A DNA stretch of 64,000 nt from an uncultured Lachnospiraceae bacterium (GCA_944381745.1 CALWMI010000043.1:1-64000), one strand, 5' to 3'. Counted from the stretch's first letter, positions 8,890 through 16,430 are shown. Made by a program: numbers and translations. Notes: generated from the letters alone by a model not told the origin.

Positions 8890-9709
8890 GGCCGCTCTCC
8901 GTCACCGGAAGCCCGATCTCCTCAGAGCGGACGGTGCCCCCGTGGGAGGGGACGATCTCTGTCCCGATGAGGTAGGACAGCACCGCCGGCGCCAAGCCGG
9001 TGGTGTAGGAGTTGATGAGGAAGAAGAGGGGCTCCTGGGAGAGAAGGCTGGCGCAGAGCTTCACCAGGGGATGGATGGCATCCTCAATCTTCCAGATCTC
9101 CCCCTTGGGGCCTCTCCCATAGGAGGGGGGATCCATGATGACGGCGTCGTAATGGTTGCCCCGGCGGATCTCCCGCTCCACGAATTTCACGCAGTCGTCC
9201 ACAATCCAGCGGATGGGGGCGGACTCCAGCCCGGAGGAGCGGGCGTTCTCCTTCGCCCAGGTGACCATGCCCTTGGAGGCGTCCACGTGGGTGACGGAGG
9301 CCCCCGCCTGGGCCGCCGCCAAGGTGGCTCCGCCGGTGTAGGCGAACAGGTTTAAGACCTTCACCGGCCGCCCGGCGGTCCGGATCTTCTCGCCGAACCA
9401 ATCCCAGTTGGCCGCCTGCTCCGGGAACAGGCCGGTGTGCTTGAAGCTGAAGGGCTTTAAGTTGAAGGTCAGTCCCCTGTAGCCGATGGTCCACTGCTCC
9501 GGCAGGTCAAAAAATTCCCACTCGCCGCCGCCCCGGGAGCTGCGGTGATAGTGGCCGTTCATGTGTTTCCACCCCTTATGTCTCCTGGGGGTGTCCCAGA
9601 TCACCTGGGGGTCCGGGCGCACCAGCAGGTAGCGGCCCCATCTCTCCAGCTTTTCCCCCTTGGAACAATCAATCACTTCGTAATCTTTCCAGCCGTCAGC
9701 AATCCACAT
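8849..9709 (-). CDS. Class I SAM-dependent methyltransferase (RlmI/RlmK-like)
   Basis: A 286-residue Rossmann methyltransferase. SAM motif I is VLNLFAYTGGATLAAA, the ribose-binding acid sits in HVDASKGMVTWA, and DPPSYGRGPKG is the motif IV form seen in 23S rRNA cytosine methyltransferases of the YccW type. The PUA domain of full RlmI appears to be missing, since the N-terminal part is only about 130 residues. The start is ATG at 9709-9707 (minus), with AGAGGA upstream. The gene is divergent from the cell-wall-binding protein and convergent with the HAD gene. Confidence 0.85.
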   Translation of the reverse strand: MWIADGWKDYEVIDCSKGEKLERWGRYLLVRPDPQVIWDTPRRHKGWKHMNGHYHRSSRGGGEWEFFDLPEQWTIGYRGLTFNLKPFSFKHTGLFPEQAANWDWFGEKIRTAGRPVKVLNLFAYTGGATLAAAQAGASVTHVDASKGMVTWAKENARSSGLESAPIRWIVDDCVKFVEREIRRGNHYDAVIMDPPSYGRGPKGEIWKIEDAIHPLVKLCASLLSQEPLFFLINSYTTGLAPAVLSYLIGTEIVPSHGGTVRSEEIGLPVTESGLILPCGASGRWEA

Positions 9710-9734
9710 AACAATCCTCTTTCTCTCAAAACAG

Positions 9735-9809
9735 AGACCGGAGAGATTCCGGTCCCATTGATGTGCAATATAGTGAGTCCAGTATAGCGAAAAAAGGTGA
9801 AATTGTAAA
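9735..9809 (-). promoter_or_regulatory. Promoter and leader hairpin of the methyltransferase gene
   Basis: On the minus strand TTTACA (9809-9804) and TATACT (9786-9781) are separated by 17 bases. The 5' leader then contains GACCGGA/TCCGGTC (about 9735-9755) followed by TCTGTTTTG, a small terminator-like hairpin before the ribosome binding site. Confidence 0.6.
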
Positions 9810-9840
9810 GAAATCGAAAGATATTTACCTCCCTTTCCAG

Positions 9841-9869
9841 TTGAATATTTTCCCATTAATTGTTAGAAT
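9841..9869 (+). promoter_or_regulatory. Promoter of the cell-wall-binding protein gene
   Basis: TTGAAT at 9841-9846 and TAGAAT at 9864-9869 with a 17-base spacer. It is AT-rich against a GC-rich background and faces the gene at 9941. Confidence 0.7.
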
Positions 9870-9940
9870 GGACACAAGGGTCAAAAATGAATCAGACAGA
9901 AGGGGAATTTGCCCCATTCCATACATGGAGGAAATGCAGT

Positions 9941-11323
9941 ATGAACAAGATGAAGCTGGCGCTGCTCGCGGCCGCCGCCGTGATGACGGCTGGGATGACG
10001 GCGGTCACTTCCTGGGCGGCGGAAGGCTGGAGCAAGCAGAATAATACCTGGGTTTACTACGATTCCCAGGGGTACCTGATCAGGGATGAGTGGAAGAAGG
10101 GAGCGGACAATCAGTGGCGCTACCTCAACGGAGACGGGGTCATGGCGGTGAACGAGTGGGTGGACGACACCTACTACGTGGACGAGAACGGCCTGATGAT
10201 CGCCAACAAATGGCTGCGGATCGCCAGCGACGAGGAGGGGGTTGTGAACGGCTACCTCTGGTACTATTTTGACAGTTCCGGCAAGGTGGAGACGGACGAC
10301 TGGAAGAAGATCGACGGCTACTGGTACTATTTTGACGACGACGGGGTGATGCAGACCGGCTGGGTGGACGACGATGTCTATTACTGCGACGGCAGCGGGC
10401 GGATGCTCACCGGATGGCAGCTTCTCATGCCCTCGGACGATGAGGAGTACGACGACGGCAAGGTCAGCCCCGGGGACATGGACGACGACGGCAAGGTGTG
10501 GTTCTATTTCTCCGCCAACGGGAAGAAGTACACGCCGGACGTCTCAGGGGACGAGTGCGGCATCCACAAGATCGGGGATGATTACTACTGCTTCAACGCG
10601 GACGGCGAGATGCAGACCGGCTGGGTCAACATGAAGAATGCCGGAAACGCGGGGGAGAGCATCGCGGATTACTCCCACTTCGGGCCGGACGGACGGGCGA
10701 GAAAGGGCTGGCTGGCCCTCTATCCGCCGGATGAGCTGTCCGGGTACGACGGGGTGGTGGAGTGGTTCTACTTCTCCAGCAAGGGCGAGCCGGAGGTGGG
10801 CCCTGCGGAGGGGGACGCCACCGCATCCGATTTCGTGAAGATCAACGGGGAGACCTACCTCTTCAATGAGAAGGGCAACCCGGTGTACGGCATCCAGAAG
10901 ATCCATTTCGGCGACTCCGGGGAGTACACCACCTACGCCTTCGGCACCAACCGGGGCAACTGCGTGATGACCAAGGGCGAGCGGGTGAAGCTGGAGGAGG
11001 CGGACGGCACCATCTCCGAATTCTACTTCTCCAACAGCGGCCAGGGATTCACCGGCGTGAGAAATGGATATCTCTATTATCTGGGCAAGCTGCAGAAGCT
11101 GGACAGCGGCATGAAGTACGACATCGTGTCCATCCCGGACGGCGACGGGTGGAACAACTATGTGGTGTCCAGCAGCGGAAAGGTGATGCGTTCCACCACC
11201 GTGAAGAACGCCGACGGAGTGAAGTACAAGACCAACAGCAGCGGCATGATCGCGGAGATCGACGGGGAGCCGGCTGGGGACGGGCACTTCGAGGATCCGG
11301 TGGAGCCGTCCTACTATGATTGA
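9941..11323 (+). CDS. Secreted protein of cell-wall/choline-binding-type repeats
   Basis: A 460-residue protein with a signal peptide (KLALLAAAAVMTAGMTA, cleavage likely after TSWA-A). The rest is a chain of Trp/Tyr-rich repeats of the CW_binding/glucan-binding type, such as TWVYYDSQGYLIRDEW, GYWYYFDDDGVMQTGW and DYYCFNADGEMQTGWV. Some repeats are expanded by acidic inserts. I see no catalytic domain, so it is either a structural surface protein or a targeting subunit. The start is ATG 9941 with GGAGG at 9927-9931. It has its own promoter and a strong terminator, so it is a single-gene unit. Confidence 0.85.
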   Translation: MNKMKLALLAAAAVMTAGMTAVTSWAAEGWSKQNNTWVYYDSQGYLIRDEWKKGADNQWRYLNGDGVMAVNEWVDDTYYVDENGLMIANKWLRIASDEEGVVNGYLWYYFDSSGKVETDDWKKIDGYWYYFDDDGVMQTGWVDDDVYYCDGSGRMLTGWQLLMPSDDEEYDDGKVSPGDMDDDGKVWFYFSANGKKYTPDVSGDECGIHKIGDDYYCFNADGEMQTGWVNMKNAGNAGESIADYSHFGPDGRARKGWLALYPPDELSGYDGVVEWFYFSSKGEPEVGPAEGDATASDFVKINGETYLFNEKGNPVYGIQKIHFGDSGEYTTYAFGTNRGNCVMTKGERVKLEEADGTISEFYFSNSGQGFTGVRNGYLYYLGKLQKLDSGMKYDIVSIPDGDGWNNYVVSSSGKVMRSTTVKNADGVKYKTNSSGMIAEIDGEPAGDGHFEDPVEPSYYD

Positions 11324-11363
11324 CGGACGTCTGGCTGGAAAGCCATAGAACAGAGGATAATGA

Positions 11364-11415
11364 AAAACAGAGGCTGAGGCGGCTCATGGGAGCCGCCCCG
11401 GCCTCTGTTTTTATT
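11364..11415 (+). terminator. Rho-independent terminator
   Basis: AACAGAGGC and GGCGGCTC pair with GAGCCGCC and GCCTCTGTT to give a long stem with a 4-base loop, followed by TTTTTATTT. It ends the cell-wall-binding gene. Confidence 0.9.
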
Positions 11416-11450
11416 TAATAGGAAACTTCGTTCCCTATTAAATAAAAACG
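11407..11450. repeat. 19-bp near-perfect inverted repeat, AT-rich
   Basis: TTTTTATTTAATAGGAAAC (about 11408-11426) is followed by TTC and then GTTCCCTATTAAATAAAAA. The arms differ at one position. Its first Ts double as the tail of the preceding terminator. It marks the left edge of a segment (to about 13.0 kb) whose genes and composition differ from the flanks. Confidence 0.8.
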
Positions 11451-11504
11451 CTCCGCTGTGGATGCGCACTCCGCGCTTAAGGAAATTGGTTGCTGACGCA
11501 ACCG

Positions 11505-11543
11505 CGCTCCGGCGCGAGTGTGCGCCGGAGCGCACACTTTTTT
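11505..11543 (+). terminator. GC-rich alternative hairpins with T-run
   Basis: GCGCTCCGGCGC and GCGCCGGAGCGC form a perfect 12-base inverted repeat. The overlapping pair GTGTGCGC / GCGCACAC is followed by TTTTTT at about 11538-11543. The two structures exclude each other, and the second resembles a terminator just upstream of the MerR-like gene. Confidence 0.6.
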
Positions 11544-11561
11544 ATAGATGGGAGGCAGAAC

Positions 11562-11921
11562 ATGACGAAGGAGCAGGCGAGCAAACGCTTTGGTGTTTCC
11601 CTTGCAAAGCTGCAGACCTATGAAAAGCAAGGGTTGTTCGACTGCCACAAGCAGCCGGATGGAAGCATCGACTACACCGAAGAACTGATGGACTATGTGG
11701 GGATTATCAATATCCTGATGGACGCCGGTGCTGAGGCAGATGCGCTCCGGGATTTTATGCGGCAGCTTATGGAAAGCACGATCACAAAGGAAGAAAAGCT
11801 GCGGTATCTGCGCAGGCAGCGGCAAAGGCTTCTGGCGGATATCCATTCCAAGCAAAAATCATTGGATCAGTTGGACTACATCATTTTTGACACCAATAAG
11901 GCAACAGGTTCTGCTGTCTAA
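11562..11921 (+). CDS. MerR-family transcriptional regulator
   Basis: A 119-residue protein starting MTKEQASKRFGVSLAKLQTY. It has a winged-helix N-terminal half (ASKRFGVSLAKLQTYEKQGL, then a YTEELMDYVGIINILMDAG core) and a C-terminal coiled coil (about 75-105, rich in Arg, Lys and Gln) as in MerR dimers. No Cys-based metal site is visible. GGGAGGCAG gives the ribosome binding site. It lies upstream of the CMD-cupin protein, a pairing seen with small redox operons, so it may control that gene. Codon use is more AT-rich than in the flanking operons. Confidence 0.75.
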   Translation: MTKEQASKRFGVSLAKLQTYEKQGLFDCHKQPDGSIDYTEELMDYVGIINILMDAGAEADALRDFMRQLMESTITKEEKLRYLRRQRQRLLADIHSKQKSLDQLDYIIFDTNKATGSAV

Positions 11922-12098
11922 AGGAAAGGACGGATGCAACGATGAAAAAAGATTTTTTCTGGGCCTTGTCCCCATCATGGGCGGCATTGCGCCGGAAACG
12001 GATTTTCGCCGGAACGAATAGCCGAGACTTATTGGAATTTGTATCAAAATCGAAATCAGTGCGAAGTTTAGTTTGAAAGTAAAACGGAGGGATCACAG
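11922..12098 (+). other. Intergenic remnant between the MerR-like and CMD-cupin genes
   Basis: A possible 44-residue reading frame begins at ATG 11942 (AAGGA upstream) and ends at TGA near 12076. A second frame across the same bases reads KRFFLGLVPIMGGIAPETDF. Neither matches a family I recognise. The shared start region and the two competing frames suggest a decayed or frameshifted gene rather than a real small protein. Confidence 0.3.
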
Positions 12099-12848
12099 AT
12101 GAGTGAAAAAATTGTGCAGACAGCAGGCAGAGATCAGCTGGGCGGCTTCGCCCCGGAATTTGCCCATTATAACGACGATGTTCTCTTTGGCGAGAATTGG
12201 AACAACCGGGACATTGACTTGAAAACCCGCTGCATTGTAACGCTGGTGGCGCTGATGGCCTCCGGGGTCACCGATTCGTCCCTGGTGTACCATCTGGAAA
12301 ATGCCAAGGCTCACGGGGTGACCAAAGCGGAAGCGGCAGCCATCATCACCCATGCAGCGTTTTATGTAGGCTGGCCCAAGGGCTGGGCGGTATTCCGTCT
12401 GGCGAAAGAGGTCTGGAAGGACGAGGATGGGGAGAAAGAGGAACAGCATGGTGGCCTGTTCGGTCTGGGGCAGCCCAACGATGCCTATGCCCGGTATTTT
12501 GTGGGACAGAGCTACTTAAACCCTGTGGCCGGTCAAAGCGGCGTCAACATCGCAAACGTGACCTTTGAGCCGGGCTGCCGCAACAACTGGCATATCCATA
12601 AGGCGCAAACGGGCGGCGGCCAGCTGCTGCTCTGCACAGAAGGCCGTGGCTGGTATCAGGAATGGGGCAAGGAGGCGAGGGAGCTGCACCCTGGCGATGT
12701 GGTGGAGATCCCCGCAGGCGTCAAACACTGGCACGGCGCGGCAAAGGACAGCTGGTTCTCTCACCTGGCAGTGGAGCTGCCTGGGGAAAATACATCCAAC
12801 GAATGGCTGGAAGCCGTAACCGGCGAAACCTACAACGCTTTGCGATAG
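12099..12848 (+). CDS. Carboxymuconolactone decarboxylase (AhpD-like)-cupin fusion protein
   Basis: A 249-residue protein in two parts. Residues 1 to about 110 are a CMD/AhpD-like helical domain (RCIVTLVALMASG, then EAAAIITHAAFYVGWPK). Residues about 130-249 are a small cupin barrel with metal-ligand candidates NWHIHKAQTGGGQ and HPGDVVEIPAGVKHWHG. Such fusions are usually annotated as CMD-family proteins linked to redox or aromatic metabolism; the substrate is unknown. The CMD part lacks the AhpD CxxC motif, so a peroxidase-type thiol role is unlikely. Start ATG 12099 with CGGAGGGA upstream. Confidence 0.8.
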   Translation: MSEKIVQTAGRDQLGGFAPEFAHYNDDVLFGENWNNRDIDLKTRCIVTLVALMASGVTDSSLVYHLENAKAHGVTKAEAAAIITHAAFYVGWPKGWAVFRLAKEVWKDEDGEKEEQHGGLFGLGQPNDAYARYFVGQSYLNPVAGQSGVNIANVTFEPGCRNNWHIHKAQTGGGQLLLCTEGRGWYQEWGKEARELHPGDVVEIPAGVKHWHGAAKDSWFSHLAVELPGENTSNEWLEAVTGETYNALR

Positions 12849-12886
12849 TAGGAGGATGATGCTATGAAGCGGCCTGCCATCGTTAA

Positions 12887-13021
12887 AATCGTGGTAGATG
12901 TGTGGATAATGCGGTTTTAGCGGACGATGTGGATGCCATCTTGCCCCAAGCTGCCCAGATAAAGAAAAGCAACTGTTCAGATAAAGAAAAGCAACGCCTC
13001 GACGAGCGCCTCCCCTTGTGA
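12887..13021 (+). pseudogene. 3'-end gene fragment with internal direct repeat
   Basis: An open stretch reading GRCVDNAVLADDVDAILPQA and ending at TGA 13019-13021 has no start codon with a ribosome binding site in its frame. A short ATG-led frame at 12864 (AGGAGG upstream) is closed after 18 codons in a different frame. This looks like a truncated and frameshifted third gene of the MerR/CMD unit. I do not recognise the family. Confidence 0.35.
12956..12995. repeat. 18-bp tandem direct repeat
   Basis: CAGATAAAGAAAAGCAAC occurs at 12956-12973 and again, identical, at 12978-12995, with TGTT between (22-base period). It lies about 4 bases before the -35 of the next gene. Confidence 0.85.
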
Positions 13022-13027
13022 TATACT
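12999..13027 (+). promoter_or_regulatory. Promoter of the GTPase-nuclease/greA operon
   Basis: TCGACG at 12999-13004 (one change from TTGACG) and TATACT at 13022-13027 with 17 bases between. The start would be near 13034, giving a leader of about 30 bases. Confidence 0.6.
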
Positions 13028-13064
13028 ATGTTCAGTATGTTCTCACGAGAGGGGGTGCTTTTTT

Positions 13065-15923
13065 ATGGGCGAGCAGCAAGAGAAGAAGCCGGTCAAACGA
13101 ATATGTGCGGGTCTGTTGGCCCATGTGGACGCCGGCAAGACGACGCTCTCGGAGAGCCTGCTCTGCCTGGCCGGCAAGCTGAGGCAGCCGGGGAGGGTGG
13201 ATCACGGGGATGCCTATCTGGATACGTACGCGCTGGAGAAGGAGCGGGGCATTACGATCTTTTCCAAGCAGGCAGTCTTCACGGCAGGAGGGCGGACGGT
13301 CACCCTGCTGGACACGCCGGGCCATGTGGATTTCTCAGCGGAGATGGAGCGCACGCTGGCGGTGCTGGACTGTGCGGTGCTGGTCATAAGCGGCGCCGAC
13401 GGAGTGCAGGGCCATACGCGTACGCTGTGGAAGCTGTTGGAGGAGTATGGGATCCCGGCCATTCTGTTTGTGAACAAGATGGATCAGGAGGGTACGAGCC
13501 GGAGCGCCCTTCTGGCGGAGCTCAAGGAGAACCTGGAGGAGCGGTGCGTGGATTTCTCCGGAGGGAACCGGGAGGAATGGCTGGAAAATACGGCGGTGTG
13601 CGACGACCGGGCGCTGGAGGAGTACCTGGAGCAGGGCGATATCTCCCAGGAGCGGATCCAGGAGATGGTTGGCGCCCGGCAGATCTTTCCCTGCTATTTT
13701 GGCTCCGCCCTGCGGATGGAGGGGGTGGACGCTCTGCTGGAGGGGCTTGTGCGGTACGCTCCTGCGCAGGACTACCCGGAAGCGTTTGCCGCCCGCGTGT
13801 TCAAGATTACGAGGGACAGCCAGGGAAACCGCCTGACCCATCTGAAGGTGACGGGAGGGACGCTGAAGGTGAAGATGCCTCTCACCGGTGGCCATGGGGA
13901 GGAGGCCTGGGAAGAGAAAGTCAATCAGATACGCCTGTATTCCGGGGATAAATTTGAGACGGCGGCTGAGGCTGAGGCCGGAACGGTCTGTGCGGTGACC
14001 GGGCTTTCCCGGACCTATGCCGGACAGGGGCTGGGCGCAGAGGAAGGTGATATCCAGGCGCAGGTGGAGCCGGTGATGAATTACCGCGTGCTGCTGCCAG
14101 CGGGAAGCGATAAATATGAGAGCTTCCGGAAGCTTTCGGCGCTGGGGGAGGAGGATCCTCAGCTGCACCTCACGTGGCAGGCTGCCACGGGGGATATCCA
14201 TGTACAGCTCATGGGGGAGGTGCAGACAGAGATTTTGCAGACGCTGGCCAGGGAGCGGTGCGGCCTGGAGATTTCCTTCGGCGAGGGAGCAGTTGTCTAC
14301 AAGGAGACCATTGCGCGGGCGGCAGAGGGCGTCGGCCATTTTGAGCCTCTGCGCCATTACGCAGAGGTACATCTGCTGCTGGAGCCGGGGGAGCCAGGGA
14401 GCGGCGTCGTCCTTGACAGCAGCTGCAGCGAGGATATGCTGGACAGCCACTGGCAGCGGGTGATCCTCTCCCACCTGGCGGAGCGGGAGCACCCGGGAAT
14501 CCTCACGGGGGCGCCGGTCACGGATATCCGCATCACCCTTATCGGCGGGCGGGCCCATGAGAAGCACACGGAAGGAGGAGACTTCCGGGAGGCCACTTAC
14601 CGGGCTGTGCGCCAGGGGCTTAAGAAGGCTGGGACGGTGCTGCTGGAGCCCTGGTATACCTTTGTGCTGGAAGTCCCCAGGGAGCAGGTGGGCCGGGCGA
14701 TGTCAGATATCCAGAAGCGGGGAGGAGAGCTGGATCCTCCCGGTAGCCGGGAGGGACAGGCGGTGCTGACGGGCAGGGTGCCCGCGGCTTCGGTGGGCGG
14801 CTATTACCGGGAGGTGCTGTCCTACACGAGAGGAACAGGAAAATTTACCGTATCCTTCGACGGGTACGCCCCATGCCACAACGCCGGGGAGGTGGCAGAC
14901 GAGATCGGCTACGACTGGGAGCGGGATGTGGATAACCCTACGGGCTCCGTGTTCTGCACAGGAGGGGCAGGCTTCTATGTGCCCTGGGATCAGGTGGAAG
15001 ACTACATGCATGTCCATTGCAGCACAGGAGCAGGACTGGCAGGCCAGCCAGACGGCAGGGAGGAAGACAGCCGCTTGGGGCAGCCAGGCGCGCCGGGGCG
15101 CGGGGACAGCACGGGCAAAGGGGAATACGGCAGGATGGAGAAGGAGTTGGAGGAGATCTTCGTCCGTACCTATGGGCCTGTCAGGAGGAAGCTGCCATCC
15201 CAGATGCAGCCGCCATCCCAGACGCAGCCGCTGGGCAGGCAGGAGGAGTCTCACCGTGCAGGGACAAGCCGCGTGGAGTCAGGTAGTGCAGGGACAGACC
15301 GTGCGGGGACGGGCCGTGCAGGGACAGGCCGTGCGGGGACGGGCCGTGCGGGGACGGGCGAGAAGGAGCATTCCAGGCGCAGGAAGGCAGTCATCCATCC
15401 GGGAGAGTACCTGCTGGTGGACGGCTACAACATGATCTTTGCCTGGAAGGAGCTGAAAAGCCTGGCCGAGAGAACCATTGACGGAGCCAGGACGCGGCTG
15501 ATGGATATCCTGAGCGACTACCAGGGCTACCGGCGCTGCCGCCTCATCCTGGTCTTTGACGCCTACCGCCGGGAGGGACATCCGGAGGAGATTGTCAAGT
15601 ATCACAATATTTACGTCGTCTACACGAAGGAGGCGCAGACGGCAGACCAATATATCGAGAAGACCGTGCGGGAGATGGCGGGGAAGCATGCCGTCACCGT
15701 GGCCACTTCGGACGGCCTGGAGCAGATCATCATCCGGGGCGGCGGCGCCAGGCTTTTGTCGGCCACGGAGCTTCTGGAGGAAATCGTCTATGCCAGGGAG
15801 GAGATCCGCAGGGACTACATGAACCAGCCGCCCGGGGAGAGGAATTATCTGTTCGACTATCTGGAAAAGGATCTGGCGGATGCCATGGAGGACGTGCGCC
15901 TGGGGAAGAAGGAGATGGAATAA
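13065..15923 (+). CDS. TetM/EF-G-like translational GTPase fused to a C-terminal NYN (YacP/Rae1-like) nuclease domain
   Basis: A 952-residue protein. Residues 1 to about 650 are a ribosomal-protection/EF-G-type GTPase: G1 AHVDAGKTT near residue 19, switch region EKERGITI, G3 DTPGHVDF near 83, G4 NKMD near 137, then beta-barrel, domain III and IV/V segments. Residues 650-777 are a low-complexity linker with 15-base DNA repeats. Residues about 779-940 are a NYN domain with the acidic residues of the YacP family (LLVDGYNMIFAW, LILVFDAYRR, TADQYIEK, VATSDGLEQ). The drug-facing domain IV loop of TetM (YSPVST) is replaced by an EF-G-like GRAHEKHTEGGDF, so classical tetracycline protection is doubtful. 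AGAGGGGG precedes ATG 13065. greA follows after 3 bases. Such fusions occur in Clostridia databases as generic translation-factor GTPases; I know of no established function. Confidence 0.88.
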   Translation: MGEQQEKKPVKRICAGLLAHVDAGKTTLSESLLCLAGKLRQPGRVDHGDAYLDTYALEKERGITIFSKQAVFTAGGRTVTLLDTPGHVDFSAEMERTLAVLDCAVLVISGADGVQGHTRTLWKLLEEYGIPAILFVNKMDQEGTSRSALLAELKENLEERCVDFSGGNREEWLENTAVCDDRALEEYLEQGDISQERIQEMVGARQIFPCYFGSALRMEGVDALLEGLVRYAPAQDYPEAFAARVFKITRDSQGNRLTHLKVTGGTLKVKMPLTGGHGEEAWEEKVNQIRLYSGDKFETAAEAEAGTVCAVTGLSRTYAGQGLGAEEGDIQAQVEPVMNYRVLLPAGSDKYESFRKLSALGEEDPQLHLTWQAATGDIHVQLMGEVQTEILQTLARERCGLEISFGEGAVVYKETIARAAEGVGHFEPLRHYAEVHLLLEPGEPGSGVVLDSSCSEDMLDSHWQRVILSHLAEREHPGILTGAPVTDIRITLIGGRAHEKHTEGGDFREATYRAVRQGLKKAGTVLLEPWYTFVLEVPREQVGRAMSDIQKRGGELDPPGSREGQAVLTGRVPAASVGGYYREVLSYTRGTGKFTVSFDGYAPCHNAGEVADEIGYDWERDVDNPTGSVFCTGGAGFYVPWDQVEDYMHVHCSTGAGLAGQPDGREEDSRLGQPGAPGRGDSTGKGEYGRMEKELEEIFVRTYGPVRRKLPSQMQPPSQTQPLGRQEESHRAGTSRVESGSAGTDRAGTGRAGTGRAGTGRAGTGEKEHSRRRKAVIHPGEYLLVDGYNMIFAWKELKSLAERTIDGARTRLMDILSDYQGYRRCRLILVFDAYRREGHPEEIVKYHNIYVVYTKEAQTADQYIEKTVREMAGKHAVTVATSDGLEQIIIRGGGARLLSATELLEEIVYAREEIRRDYMNQPPGERNYLFDYLEKDLADAMEDVRLGKKEME
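15286..15360 (+). repeat. Five 15-bp tandem repeats in the fusion linker
   Basis: Units of the form GTGCRGGGACRGRCC start at 15286, 15301, 15316, 15331 and 15346 and encode RAGTG-type pentapeptides. A degenerate unit precedes them near 15255. Copy number could vary by slippage without breaking the frame. Confidence 0.9.
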
Positions 15924-15926
15924 GTC

Positions 15927-16430
15927 ATGGCGAGAGAAGAGCTCACCGAAAATGATGTCAGGAAGATACAGGAAGAGATCGATTACCGCAAGCTGGTGGT
16001 ACGCAAGGAGGCCATCGAGGCGGTGAAGGAGGCCCGCGCCCAGGGCGACCTGAGTGAGAATTTCGAGTACTATGCGGCCAAGCAGCATAAGAATAAGAAT
16101 GAGAGCCGTATCCGCTACCTGGAGAGGATGATTAAGACCGCACAGATTGTCTCCGACCAGTCCCGGGAGGACGAGGTGGGGATCAACAACACGGTGACCG
16201 TATATTTCGAGGATGAGGACGAGGAGGAGACGTATAAGGTGGTGACCAGTGTCCGGGGTAATTCCCTGGAGGGCAAGATCAGCACCCAGTCCCCCATCGG
16301 AAAGGCCATCCTGGGCCATAAGGCAGGAGACCGGGTGTACGTCAAGGTGCGGGACGATTTCGGCTACTATGTGACGATACGCGCCATCGCCAACACAGAC
16401 GACGGCGGCGACGAGATCCGGAAGTTTTGA
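15927..16430 (+). CDS. greA: Transcript cleavage factor GreA/GreB family
   Basis: A 167-residue GreA-type protein. The N-terminal coiled coil (about 1-80) bears the acidic tip ARAQGDLSENFEYYAA, whose Asp and Glu stimulate backtracked-RNA cleavage in RNA polymerase. The C-terminal FKBP-like part contains SPIGKAILGHKAGD. A strongly acidic DEDEEE stretch between the two parts is somewhat unusual. It starts 3 bases after the stop of the GTPase-nuclease gene, without a clear independent ribosome binding site other than GGAAGAAGGAGA in the preceding coding end, so translation is probably coupled. A second greA elsewhere in the genome cannot be excluded. Confidence 0.92.
   Translation: MAREELTENDVRKIQEEIDYRKLVVRKEAIEAVKEARAQGDLSENFEYYAAKQHKNKNESRIRYLERMIKTAQIVSDQSREDEVGINNTVTVYFEDEDEEETYKVVTSVRGNSLEGKISTQSPIGKAILGHKAGDRVYVKVRDDFGYYVTIRAIANTDDGGDEIRKF

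Noticed and set aside
11407..11450. Terminal inverted repeat of an insertion sequence
   Set aside because: The two arms are only 3 bases apart, and there is no transposase or second copy around a gene. It is kept only as a hairpin or element of unknown type.
12956..12995. CRISPR repeat pair
   Set aside because: Only two 18-base copies with a 4-base spacer, no cas genes and no further units.
15286..15360. CRISPR-like or intergenic tandem repeat
   Set aside because: The units are 15 bases without spacers and lie in frame inside a gene.
13065..15923. Tetracycline resistance gene of the TetM/TetW/TetO type
   Set aside because: The overall fold fits, but the domain IV loop that displaces the drug is EF-G-like and a nuclease domain follows. 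It is a chromosomal fusion rather than a known mobile resistance gene.
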